This document shows, in pieces, positions 7,858-15,734 of a stretch of 24,278 nucleotides of DNA. Source of the DNA: a virus. The DNA is taken from the IMG/VR virus record IMGVR_UViG_3300000576_000009, positions 13,358-37,635 of that record; one strand, written 5' to 3'. Positions within the stretch are counted from its first letter, which is position 1. Each line of letters opens with the position of its first letter. The notes below the pieces were generated by a model. It worked only from the letters and a program-made list of their open reading frames with translations. It did not search any database and was not told where the DNA came from. Position numbers and translations under genes: made by a program.

Positions 7858-8177
7858 TGGCTGAATATTGGAATAGATACGAAGATTTTTTAATTAACGG
7901 AAGACAAACTACAGTACCTTTCGTAAAAATACCTGAAAAATCTACAGATGAAAGATACGTGTACGAAAAAAATAAAAGTAGAATGGATAAAATTAGTGAA
8001 CAATTTTATAATAGTCCTTTTTTTGGTTGGCTTATAATGGCTGCAAATCCTAGGTATGGTGGTATAGAAAATGATATACCAGACAATACTTTATTGAGAA
8101 TACCGTTTCCTTTAAACAGTTCATTACAAGATTATAATAATGCGTTAGAAGAACATTTTTTAAGATATGGCAGATAG
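7857..8177 (+). CDS. Small LysM-like baseplate protein (gp53 / P2 gpX type)
   Basis: 106 aa. Residues 30-100 carry a LysM-like pattern seen in tail proteins: RYVYEKNKSRMDKISEQFY, then NSPFFGWLIMAANP, an acidic DIPDNTLLRIPFPL strand, and a C-terminal helix. In this family the 'PDN/GT..RIP' strand is the LysM end that other phages write as 'G..L.IP'. T4 gp53 (196 aa), a baseplate wedge subunit, contains a LysM-like domain, and P2 gpX is an even shorter LysM tail protein. The ATG overlaps the upstream stop (TAATG) and the 3' end overlaps the following gene by 11 nt, so the tube-initiator, LysM and hub genes are a translationally coupled trio. The LysM fold here probably serves baseplate assembly rather than peptidoglycan binding. 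Which T4 protein it equals is uncertain. Confidence 0.6.
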   Translation: MAEYWNRYEDFLINGRQTTVPFVKIPEKSTDERYVYEKNKSRMDKISEQFYNSPFFGWLIMAANPRYGGIENDIPDNTLLRIPFPLNSSLQDYNNALEEHFLRYGR

Positions 8178-11100
8178 ATTATCTAAACCTAAAATATTCG
8201 TTGAAACGGATTATGAAAATATATATGTTGCCGACCCTAATAAAGTAGTCGATAGTAACGGAAACATCCAAGACAGACTTATTAACCCAGAAGAGTTAGT
8301 AATGTATGCGGATTTATCTGCAAGAATAATACCTAGAACTAAACTTAGTATTGGTAGTAATTTTGATGAAATAAGAAATTTAAGAATTGCAACATTACAA
8401 GATGATAAAGATTTTAAGTTCTCTATGTTAAACGCTAAGAACAAAAAATTTTTAGACACTAGCTGGACTAGTCATTTTTCGGGTGATTTGAATAATACTA
8501 TTATAGACGAAGACGGTACTAGAAAAACAAATAATGATGAAGATACCCAACTTATGGGTATTCAAAATATAACTATAGATATAAATCCTGCATTTGTACC
8601 TACAGTAGATATAACTCTTGTAGACATACAAGGTAGGGCTTTATTTGAGCAAGGTGAAAATAGTCCATATAGTGCTTTCATGCAATTACCGTACCCTTTA
8701 TTTGATTTAAAAGTTAAAGGATATTTAGGTAAAGCTATTAATTATGAGTTAATGCTTAGTCAATTTAATTCTAGATATGACCCACAAACAGGTAATTATA
8801 TAATTACATTAAAATTTTACGCCAGAACATATGCGTTATTATCTGATATAACCCTAAGTAACATGGAAACTGTGGATAATATGTATTTAAAGAATACGAC
8901 TATTTCAGGTTCAGACATTAATATAACCAATAATGAAACTTTAGGTTATCAAAAGATAAAAGAAGTATATAGTACTTACAAGTCTAAAGGTTTAATAGAT
9001 GAGGATTTTCCTGAAATAACTATAAGTGAAATGATGTATAAATTAGAAATGTTTGATAAATACATTATGGAAACATATGGTGAAGAAGATTTAAGAGTAT
9101 TGAACGATATTAGAGTTTATGATAATATAATAAAAGCGTACAGAGATTCGATATATGGTAATAATCCTAATAGTTTTAGAAGAAAATACATATCTAACAC
9201 TAAAAAATACACTAAAAATGATTATGACACACCTATTTTAAATAGATTTAAAAAAGAATTATCTTTACAAGATAAAGAAGATGCTTTAAACGAATTAAGA
9301 GCTAAAATTGAGGAATTTAATAATAAACTATTAAATAATTCTACATTTGGTGAAAATGGTTCTTATACTGTAGATGGTAAAGAATTTAAAATATCCATAC
9401 CTACAAACATAAAATTAAACGATTTTATAGTTGAATTGAACAACTTCAATAGTATTGATTATGAAAGAAGTTTTATTCTATCTAATAACGTTGCACCTAT
9501 AGATAACCAACTTCAAGATTTTACTTTAAATTCTAAAACTGAATTTGAATTATCTAACAAAATATTCAATGCCCAAGATTTATCATCATCTAAAAATGAA
9601 TTTAATGACTTCATAGTTTTTGGTGATTCTGTAAACGGAGTTCTTTCTCAAGATACTTTTTTAAATAAATTAAACAAAATACAAGAACAGTTAAATATAT
9701 ACAAGACAGAGATAGAAGATAAATTAACGGAATCTCTAAATAGAAAAGTAAAATCTAAAGAAACAGGGTTAGGTTTTAATCCAACTATTAGAAATGTTAT
9801 GGCTGTATTATCGGCAGGTGCTGACGCATATTTAAGATTATTAGATGATGTACATACCAAAGCTTGGGATAAAAGAAACAATCCTATAAGAACAAATAGT
9901 ATAGTTTCAGATGATAAAAGTGATGGGGTTGATTATAAAAATATTGTTAATAGTGATGATAATATAAAAATAGTATATCCTTTCCCTGAATATTATGAGG
10001 AAGAAATCGATTCTGACGGAAACAAACAAATGAATTTGAAATATATTGGAGATAGTAGATTTTTAAACAAGACTCAAGGATATAGATTTGATATTTGGCC
10101 AGAAGTGGAATTTGTGGAAGAATATATAAAATCTAAACTAACTAGAGAAATTAAAACTAGTAATATTTCATATAACAATGAATCTAATAATAGTAATTAT
10201 ATTTTTAGTAATGTTTTTGAATTTCCTTTTAACAATCCACCCTTTACTAACTTAGGGGTTGTCGATTTTATGTACGAAATATTTGAAAGAACTAAAATGT
10301 TATCAGAATATAGCGGAATAGAACCAGAAATTATTAACAGGGTTTTATCTGATTTTGAAGTCGGAAATATAAAAAATTCAGCAATAAATTCTAACGATTT
10401 ATTAAAAATATTAAATAACTATTCTTTTGATTATAATTCATTCATATCTTTTTTAAGGAGTATGTCTAATGATGGTATTGGTTTTAAATGGTTAAATTTA
10501 CAACAAGATAAATACAACACTAATTATTTAAACGGAAATCAATATTCTATTTTAGACATGGTTAATGTAAGTTCTAATAGCGTTAGTATAAGTAGAGATG
10601 AAAATATTGAAAATTTAAATTCGTATTTAAACTCAAATAGAATAAATAAAATACCTAAAATGTTATCATATCCTATAAATAATTTAGATTATTTAAGGAA
10701 TAATAACAATAACGATAAAAATAAAACCAATATAAATAACGTTTTTAAAGTTAATAACACTTATAATTTTTCTAAAAGTAAAAAAGTAATAACTAATTAT
10801 GATGAGACGTTAGACGACAATAACTTATATATTACAAATATAGATTGGATAGACAATGAAGTTGAAAATATAAATGAAGAAATTAATTTAAATAATTTAT
10901 TAGATAGGGACTTATTATTAACCGAAGGTATATTAAATTATTCCGACTATCAAGGAAGTGTTTCAGAAATACAACCAACATCAATGCTTAACACACCTAT
11001 GTTTATTAATTCCATATTAGAAGGTGTTGATAATGAAATTTCTGAAGAAATAAACCCTTTTAAATCGCTTTCTTTTTTATATTTAAATTCTTTACCATTA

Positions 11101-13548
11101 CCTAATTTATTGGATAATTTAAAAGATATTAATAACGGTAATTTAATTGATAAGGATAATATATATGCCTCATTAAGAAAACTTAGTGCAATACACAAAG
11201 TACCCGAAAAATGGTTATTAAAAATAGGTTCAATATACCATAGATATAAAAATTACCATAAAAACGATATTGATATAATTGATGATATATGGTTAGATTT
11301 AGATTATAAATCATTATATTCACCAGATGAAAATATAGATAGAAGTTACGATATTTATGTTGATGGTAACATTAGAAATATATCTTTAAACACCACTAAT
11401 ATCGATAATAGTCACATATTAAATTTAGGTATTTATCCTAAATTAATGAATTATACACATAAATTAATATATGATAGTTTTATAAATGATGATTATAATG
11501 AAGATTCGTTTTTAAATCAAGATATAGTAGCTATAGAAGATAGAACTAATTATAATGGATTTAACACTATAAAAGGGTATGCAGTAATAATTAATAAAGG
11601 TGATGAAACATTATTAATACCTTCATTATCTATAGGTAATAGTGTAAATATATCTAGTAAGGAAACTAATTTAGATTCTGAGGATATACTTGACGATGAC
11701 GCATTTTTCAATGGCACAAGTAGAGTTTTCTGGAAAGCTTCTAATTATGGATATTTTAACACTAAAAAAATAACTAAACCAAAATATAATGAATACTTTA
11801 AAGACCATTCATACAACAATAAACAATCTTTTGATTTAAAAGACGGATATACAAATATACAAGATATATTCGCTGTTTTTGATGTTGAGATATTGGATTC
11901 ATTAGAGGAAGAATATTTAAAATATTCAAATAGAAACGGTGGTATTATTGAGGATTTGAAAAACATATTTACAGTAGATAGGTTATCTAATGATAATGAT
12001 TTAGATAGTTTACATGCCAAACAAATGAATAGTATTAATAGACACGGTAAAGAGATATTTTTTAATAGTAATAAATTATTGAAAATATCCAATGTTAATA
12101 ATTACGACCCATTTGCATTTAAAATATTTACAGGGGAAACTAATTTTATAGACATAAGAGACGGTTTCGATGAAGTTCCTTTACCAGAGAACAATTCTTT
12201 TAGTTTTTTAAAAAATATTCATAATGAAGAATATATTGCACTTTTAACACATGTAGGCGAATACGATAGAGAAGATTTAGATTATAATGACCCAAATAGT
12301 AAAATATATAATTTCTTCAGAAATTATAATATAACATTTTCTAAAAGGAATATAGAATTATTATCTAAAATAATAAAATTATACATATCTAAAGACGAAA
12401 ATATTGATGATAATGAATTTATTGATAATATAAACTCTATAATCGTAGAAAAAGAAAATAAACATGAAAATATACTTAACGGAGTATTTAACACCCTTAA
12501 TGGCAAACTACCTAACATAGAAGAAAATAGTTCAGAAACCTTTAGAAGTAGGTTAGATGGTAATATAAATAAACTCGAATTATACCAGTCATTTAAAAAG
12601 ATGAATGACAAATGGATATCAGGTCAAGATTTTAAAGAAAAAACAATATTTGAAGATTTTTTATTTATTGATAGAGCATCTAGAGATGTTGGAGACAAAA
12701 TAATTGTGGATATTAATAAGTTAAGAGGATATATAAACTCATCTAACCAAAACGCTACAATGTATAGTATAGTAGGTATGATTTTAAGAGATAATGGTTT
12801 TAGTTTTATGCCAACACCTTCATATACAAATTTTTATGGTAGAAATGAAAGGGTTCGAGAAGGTGAACCTTTGCCTATGGATATTGCAAATGATTTATTT
12901 GGTACACATACGATAGTAGATACAAATGAAACTAGACCTAGAATGGTTTGTTTTTATGTTGGTAAAGTTTCGGAATTTGTAAATCAGAAAAAAAATAATA
13001 ATTATGGGTTTAATGACGATTCTTTTTATTTATCTAAAACCGAAAAGAATACTAATGTTGAAAATCAAACCAATAAAACTAATTGGAGTAGTACTAATAA
13101 ATGTGTAGGATTTTCAGCTAATTTCGGTAAACCTAACCAAGGAGTATTCAAATCTTTGGAAATCGACATGAAACAACATAAAAACACAGCGGCAACTTTT
13201 CAAGTGCTAGAAGATATGGGTAATATTAGAAGTAATCAGCAAGTACATCAACAAACAATGTCATTATATAATTATTATAAATCTATGTCATATACTTCTA
13301 AAATAAATTCTTTAGGAAATGTAATGATACAACCTACAATGTATTATGATTTGAGAAATACTCCAATTTATAATGGAACATATATGATATTAAGTGTTAA
13401 TCATACTATAGCTCCAGGTGTTTTTGATACTAGTTTTGAAGGTGTTAGAATACCTGCATATACTATGGAATTCCCTGATAAATTAGTTTCTAGTATTAAT
13501 AAACAACTACTAGTTAGCTATGATAAACGTTTAAATATTAATAATTAG
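8167..13548 (+). CDS. Giant baseplate hub-like protein (gp27/gp44-type ends, large insertion)
   Basis: 1793 aa, the largest gene here. The N-terminal part (about 131-245) reads like the first hub domain of contractile tails: QNITIDINPAFVPTVDITLV, then DIQGRALFEQG, YPLFDLKVKGYLGKAINYEL and a YIITLKFYARTYALLSDI strand. The C-terminal 1690-1765 contains SLYNYYKSMSYTSKINSLGN, VMIQPTMYYDL and YNGTYMILSVNHTIAPG, which resembles the distal hub domain where the polypeptide returns to the ring. About 1400 residues of mostly Asn-, Asp- and Ile-rich sequence lie between. One conserved-looking block is near 980-1020 (SFLYLNSLPLPNLL, AIHKVPEKWLLKIGSIYHRY). I recognise no lysozyme or peptidase motif in the insertion. 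T4 gp27 is only 391 aa. The hub call is inferred from the two ends and gene order; the function of the middle is unknown. Confidence 0.5.
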   Translation: MADRLSKPKIFVETDYENIYVADPNKVVDSNGNIQDRLINPEELVMYADLSARIIPRTKLSIGSNFDEIRNLRIATLQDDKDFKFSMLNAKNKKFLDTSWTSHFSGDLNNTIIDEDGTRKTNNDEDTQLMGIQNITIDINPAFVPTVDITLVDIQGRALFEQGENSPYSAFMQLPYPLFDLKVKGYLGKAINYELMLSQFNSRYDPQTGNYIITLKFYARTYALLSDITLSNMETVDNMYLKNTTISGSDINITNNETLGYQKIKEVYSTYKSKGLIDEDFPEITISEMMYKLEMFDKYIMETYGEEDLRVLNDIRVYDNIIKAYRDSIYGNNPNSFRRKYISNTKKYTKNDYDTPILNRFKKELSLQDKEDALNELRAKIEEFNNKLLNNSTFGENGSYTVDGKEFKISIPTNIKLNDFIVELNNFNSIDYERSFILSNNVAPIDNQLQDFTLNSKTEFELSNKIFNAQDLSSSKNEFNDFIVFGDSVNGVLSQDTFLNKLNKIQEQLNIYKTEIEDKLTESLNRKVKSKETGLGFNPTIRNVMAVLSAGADAYLRLLDDVHTKAWDKRNNPIRTNSIVSDDKSDGVDYKNIVNSDDNIKIVYPFPEYYEEEIDSDGNKQMNLKYIGDSRFLNKTQGYRFDIWPEVEFVEEYIKSKLTREIKTSNISYNNESNNSNYIFSNVFEFPFNNPPFTNLGVVDFMYEIFERTKMLSEYSGIEPEIINRVLSDFEVGNIKNSAINSNDLLKILNNYSFDYNSFISFLRSMSNDGIGFKWLNLQQDKYNTNYLNGNQYSILDMVNVSSNSVSISRDENIENLNSYLNSNRINKIPKMLSYPINNLDYLRNNNNNDKNKTNINNVFKVNNTYNFSKSKKVITNYDETLDDNNLYITNIDWIDNEVENINEEINLNNLLDRDLLLTEGILNYSDYQGSVSEIQPTSMLNTPMFINSILEGVDNEISEEINPFKSLSFLYLNSLPLPNLLDNLKDINNGNLIDKDNIYASLRKLSAIHKVPEKWLLKIGSIYHRYKNYHKNDIDIIDDIWLDLDYKSLYSPDENIDRSYDIYVDGNIRNISLNTTNIDNSHILNLGIYPKLMNYTHKLIYDSFINDDYNEDSFLNQDIVAIEDRTNYNGFNTIKGYAVIINKGDETLLIPSLSIGNSVNISSKETNLDSEDILDDDAFFNGTSRVFWKASNYGYFNTKKITKPKYNEYFKDHSYNNKQSFDLKDGYTNIQDIFAVFDVEILDSLEEEYLKYSNRNGGIIEDLKNIFTVDRLSNDNDLDSLHAKQMNSINRHGKEIFFNSNKLLKISNVNNYDPFAFKIFTGETNFIDIRDGFDEVPLPENNSFSFLKNIHNEEYIALLTHVGEYDREDLDYNDPNSKIYNFFRNYNITFSKRNIELLSKIIKLYISKDENIDDNEFIDNINSIIVEKENKHENILNGVFNTLNGKLPNIEENSSETFRSRLDGNINKLELYQSFKKMNDKWISGQDFKEKTIFEDFLFIDRASRDVGDKIIVDINKLRGYINSSNQNATMYSIVGMILRDNGFSFMPTPSYTNFYGRNERVREGEPLPMDIANDLFGTHTIVDTNETRPRMVCFYVGKVSEFVNQKKNNNYGFNDDSFYLSKTEKNTNVENQTNKTNWSSTNKCVGFSANFGKPNQGVFKSLEIDMKQHKNTAATFQVLEDMGNIRSNQQVHQQTMSLYNYYKSMSYTSKINSLGNVMIQPTMYYDLRNTPIYNGTYMILSVNHTIAPGVFDTSFEGVRIPAYTMEFPDKLVSSINKQLLVSYDKRLNINN

Positions 13549-13566
13549 AGTTTTTTTAATAAAACT

Positions 13567-13584
13567 GTATATTTATAATTAAAA
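13567..13584 (+). promoter_or_regulatory. Putative late promoter box upstream of the small Cys-pair gene
   Basis: GTATATTTATAATTAAAA differs from the 1426 box only at its first base and ends 9 nt before the ATG at 13594. It lies in the 45-nt gap after the giant hub gene, which has no terminator hairpin. Confidence 0.55.
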
Positions 13585-13593
13585 GAAATTATT

Positions 13594-13800
13594 ATGAGAG
13601 AAGCATTAAATGAATTCTTAGGAGATAATGTTAAAGTAAATATTATTGATGAAAACACAAAAGAAGTGTGTGATTTAGATACTGGAAAATGTAAAATAAT
13701 TTCAGTAAAAGACGGATTAATTGAAAGACATGACTTAGTTGATAACAAATTTAAAGTTAAAACTAATGACGGTAAAATAAAGAACTTAATAAAAGGTTAA
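13594..13800 (+). CDS. Small conserved-looking protein with a CX6C pair, unknown function
   Basis: 68 aa, not assigned to a family. It begins MREALNEFLGDNVKVNIIDE, followed by a Cys pair in CDLDTGKC, a KDGLIERHDLV segment, and a Lys-rich C-terminus (FKVKTNDGKIKNLIKG). Alternating hydrophobic and charged residues suggest a small beta-rich domain. The two cysteines, six residues apart in a turn-like DLDTGK, could form a disulfide or half a metal site, but no other Cys is present. The late-type box upstream and the 4-nt gap to the next gene indicate a two-gene late operon with the acidic coiled-coil protein. The reverse-strand ORF over the same bases shows no such features and is taken as a shadow. 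Confidence 0.7.
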   Translation: MREALNEFLGDNVKVNIIDENTKEVCDLDTGKCKIISVKDGLIERHDLVDNKFKVKTNDGKIKNLIKG

Positions 13801-13804
13801 TAAT

Positions 13805-14692
13805 ATGGAATATAAATTCGAAAGAAAAGAATTATTATCTGAATTAGACGGTCAAACAATAAAATCTTTTAACTACAATGGAAAAGTAGATATAAGAGAA
13901 AATAAAGTTTACTATAGAGGCGATGTCATAGATATTTTAGACAATGATAAAAAAGTAGAAGATTTATATAATGACTACATTTATCAAAATAATATAAAAA
14001 ATGATAAATCTAAAAAAGAACTTGAAAATACTTTGTTTGAGGAGGCTCAGAGATTTGAAAATATAAATAGGTATATAAAAGAACAAGAGGATGATGCAGA
14101 TGATTTAGATGATTTAGATGATGTTGAAATTGATGATGAAGATTTAGACGATGATTTTGGTGATGACTTTTTAGAAGATTCTGATGATGATGATGATTCT
14201 GAAGAAGATGATGCTGATTTCGAAGAAATTCCAGAGCCTATTGATGTAGATAGCGACGAAGAAGTTAGTGATATAGATAAAGAAAGTTCAGAACCTGAAA
14301 TATCTGATGATGGTTCAGTAGAATTAGACATTACTGATTTAGTTAAATCGCAAAAAAATATAGAAGATAAACAAAACAAACTAAAAGATGAACTAGATAA
14401 TAAATTAAATAGTTTGAATGATAAGATATCTTCTATGGACAAAATATTTGATAAATTAGATAGTATATCTAATAGAATGGAAAAATACAGAGAAAAAACT
14501 CCTGAAGAAAAATTAAATTTAAGAACTTTAGATTCTTTTCCGTTCAATCAAAAGCTTAGTGATTTTTTTGAAGATAAAAAAGTTGAAATGGAAAAATCAG
14601 GTAAAAATGAATATGTTTTAACCGATGATGATATAGAAGCTTTTAATACTAAAGATATTAGAGACAGTTTCGATACTGTTTTTGACGACTAA
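13805..14692 (+). CDS. Acidic protein with Asp/Glu-rich domain and coiled coil, unknown function
   Basis: 295 aa. Three parts are visible. Residues 1-90 form a charged N-terminal domain (LLSELDGQTIKSFNYNGKVD). Residues 95-175 are an extreme Asp/Glu tract written largely with GAT and GAA codons. Residues 183-235 form a heptad-type coiled coil (KNIEDKQNKLKDELDNKLNS, then ISSMDKIFDKLDSISNRMEK). The C-terminus has an ordered-looking RTLDSFPFNQKLSDFFEDKK segment and the ending DSFDTVFDD. An acidic tract plus coiled coil would suit a scaffold, chaperone or DNA-mimicking protein, but nothing proves any of these. It sits between the hub gene and the replication island, sharing a transcript with the preceding 68-aa gene, and a strong terminator follows. 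It could be a head-core (gp22/gp67-like) component, though the neighbours are tail genes. Confidence 0.75.
   Translation: MEYKFERKELLSELDGQTIKSFNYNGKVDIRENKVYYRGDVIDILDNDKKVEDLYNDYIYQNNIKNDKSKKELENTLFEEAQRFENINRYIKEQEDDADDLDDLDDVEIDDEDLDDDFGDDFLEDSDDDDDSEEDDADFEEIPEPIDVDSDEEVSDIDKESSEPEISDDGSVELDITDLVKSQKNIEDKQNKLKDELDNKLNSLNDKISSMDKIFDKLDSISNRMEKYREKTPEEKLNLRTLDSFPFNQKLSDFFEDKKVEMEKSGKNEYVLTDDDIEAFNTKDIRDSFDTVFDD
14089..14320 (+). repeat. Low-complexity GAT/GAA tract inside the acidic gene
   Basis: Imperfect tandem GATGATTTA units (about 14097-14125) followed by long runs of GAT, GAC and GAA codons encode the acidic region. The tract is in frame and could vary in length by codon-sized slippage. 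It also creates a spurious Ser-rich ORF on the opposite strand. Confidence 0.7.
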
Positions 14693-14719
14693 TTTGTGAT
14701 ATATAAATTTTTAAATTTA

Positions 14720-14752
14720 ATAACCTAAACTATTTTAGGTTATTTTTTTTTT
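14720..14752 (+). terminator. Strong intrinsic terminator closing the late unit
   Basis: ATAACCTAAA (14720-14729) and TTTAGGTTAT (14734-14743) form a perfect 10-bp stem with a 4-nt CTAT loop, followed by nine T residues. It separates the late acidic gene from the replication island. Confidence 0.9.
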
Positions 14753-14774
14753 ATAAAATTTTTAACTAAAAATT

Positions 14775-14804
14775 TTGTTAAAGAGTTTTTTTGACTTATA
14801 TTTG
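14775..14804 (+). promoter_or_regulatory. Bacteroidota-type promoter for the replication island
   Basis: TTG at 14775-14777 and TATATTTG at 14797-14804 are separated by 19 nt and match the Bacteroidota vegetative promoter (TTG about -33, TAnnTTTG about -7). The expected start near 14810 leaves a leader of about 30 nt before the gp32 ATG. It lies just after the upstream terminator. An AT-only inverted repeat (14755-14763 / 14768-14776) abuts the -33 element. No other equally good host-type promoter was seen in the window. Confidence 0.75.
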
Positions 14805-14840
14805 CAGACAAGAAATATTAATAACTAAAAATAATAAATT

Positions 14841-15680
14841 ATGTCAGTATTAGACTCAATTTTGAAACAGCACGAAAAAGCTGCTAAAAAATCAAACAAC
14901 AAGAACATGTCCGACGAGGAAAGGTTGAAACAGTATTTCACAACTTATCTTAAGAAAAGCCAAAAAGAAGGACAAAAAAGAGTTAGGATTTTACCTACAA
15001 GTGATGGGAGTTCACCATTTAAAGAAGTTTATTTCCATAATATCCAAGTAGATGGTAATTGGGTTAAATTATATGACCCAGGAAAAAATGATAATGAAAA
15101 ATCTCCACTTAATGATGTTCATGATAGGTTAATGTCAACAGGTAATGAAGAGGATAGAAAAATAGCATACCCTTATAAATCTAGGAAATTTTATATTGTA
15201 AAGGTAATCGACAGAGATGCTGAAGAGGATGGTGTTAAATTTTGGAGATTTAAAGATAACTATAAAAACGAAGGTGCTTTCGATAAAATAGTTTCTTTAA
15301 TGAAATTAAGAGGTGATGTTACAGACCCAGAGGAGGGTAGAGATTTACTAATTCAACTAGGTAAAACAACATCTAATAACGGTGTAGAATATACGCAAAT
15401 TCAAGCTATTATACCTGAAGATAAATCTAAACTACATGAAGATGAAACAATTGCTAAAGAATGGTTAGAAGATGGTAAAACCTGGGAAGATGTTTATTCT
15501 AAAAAACCTTTAGAATATTTAGAAATTGTTGCTCAAGGAGATACTCCTATGTGGGACAAAGAAAAAGAAAAATTTGTTAGTTCACATGATGACGTCAATT
15601 CAGAAACTACGATAGGCGGTAGTAAAAAAGAAGAAGACCCTCAAACTAATGAAGAAGAGGATGATGATTTACCTTTCTAA
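14841..15680 (+). CDS. 32: gp32-like single-stranded DNA-binding protein
   Basis: 279 aa (T4 gp32 is 301). It coats ssDNA during replication and recombination and loads partner proteins. The N-terminal basic region (RVRILPTSDG, 48-56), the core HNIQVDGNWVKLYDPGKN (66-83), and SRKFYIVKVIDRD...GVKFWRFK (114-138) align with the gp32 OB-fold core, whose T4 counterpart reads Y-W-A-N-I-L-V-V-K-D...F-K-Y-R-F. No cysteine is visible in the protein, so the Cys/His zinc site of T4 gp32 is absent; the equivalent stretch is DPGKN...SPL. The C-terminus is acidic and ends EEEDDDLPF, the tip of bacterial SSB proteins rather than of T4 gp32. It is first in the island, behind the host-type promoter, with a terminator immediately downstream, consistent with high expression. 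The ATG start follows an A-rich leader without a Shine-Dalgarno. Confidence 0.85.
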   Translation: MSVLDSILKQHEKAAKKSNNKNMSDEERLKQYFTTYLKKSQKEGQKRVRILPTSDGSSPFKEVYFHNIQVDGNWVKLYDPGKNDNEKSPLNDVHDRLMSTGNEEDRKIAYPYKSRKFYIVKVIDRDAEEDGVKFWRFKDNYKNEGAFDKIVSLMKLRGDVTDPEEGRDLLIQLGKTTSNNGVEYTQIQAIIPEDKSKLHEDETIAKEWLEDGKTWEDVYSKKPLEYLEIVAQGDTPMWDKEKEKFVSSHDDVNSETTIGGSKKEEDPQTNEEEDDDLPF

Positions 15681-15693
15681 AAAAAATATTAAT

Positions 15694-15719
15694 AAGGGGG
15701 TGTTTAACCCCTTTTTTTA
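15694..15719 (+). terminator. Intrinsic terminator between gp32 and uvsX
   Basis: GGGGT (15697-15701) pairs with ACCCC (15707-15711), extendable by G-U and A-T pairs, followed by seven or eight T residues. It ends only about 15 nt before the uvsX ATG. No promoter is visible after it, so it probably attenuates rather than ends the transcript. Confidence 0.8.
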
Positions 15720-15734
15720 ACAAAAAAATAAAAT

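Noticed and set aside
10141-10800. Asn-rich stretches in the hub gene as possible assembly errors or decayed sequence
   Set aside because: The frame stays open over 5.3 kb with normal phage codon use. Asn/Ile richness follows from the low GC content.
1638-12611. Other minus-strand frames of 60-115 aa under the tape measure, tube-initiator and hub genes
   Set aside because: They are shadows of long, domain-bearing + strand genes. None has a promoter, compositional signal or recognisable motif.
14047-14547. 166-aa Ser-rich reading frame on the minus strand
   Set aside because: It is the antisense image of the GAT/GAA codon runs in the acidic gene (ATC/TCA read as Ile/Ser). It has no start context and no protein-like pattern.
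14755-14776. Inverted repeat AAAATTTTT / AAAAATTTT next to the island promoter, considered as an operator
   Set aside because: It contains only A and T in a very AT-rich spacer, so chance is likely. It is mentioned with the promoter but not called as a site.
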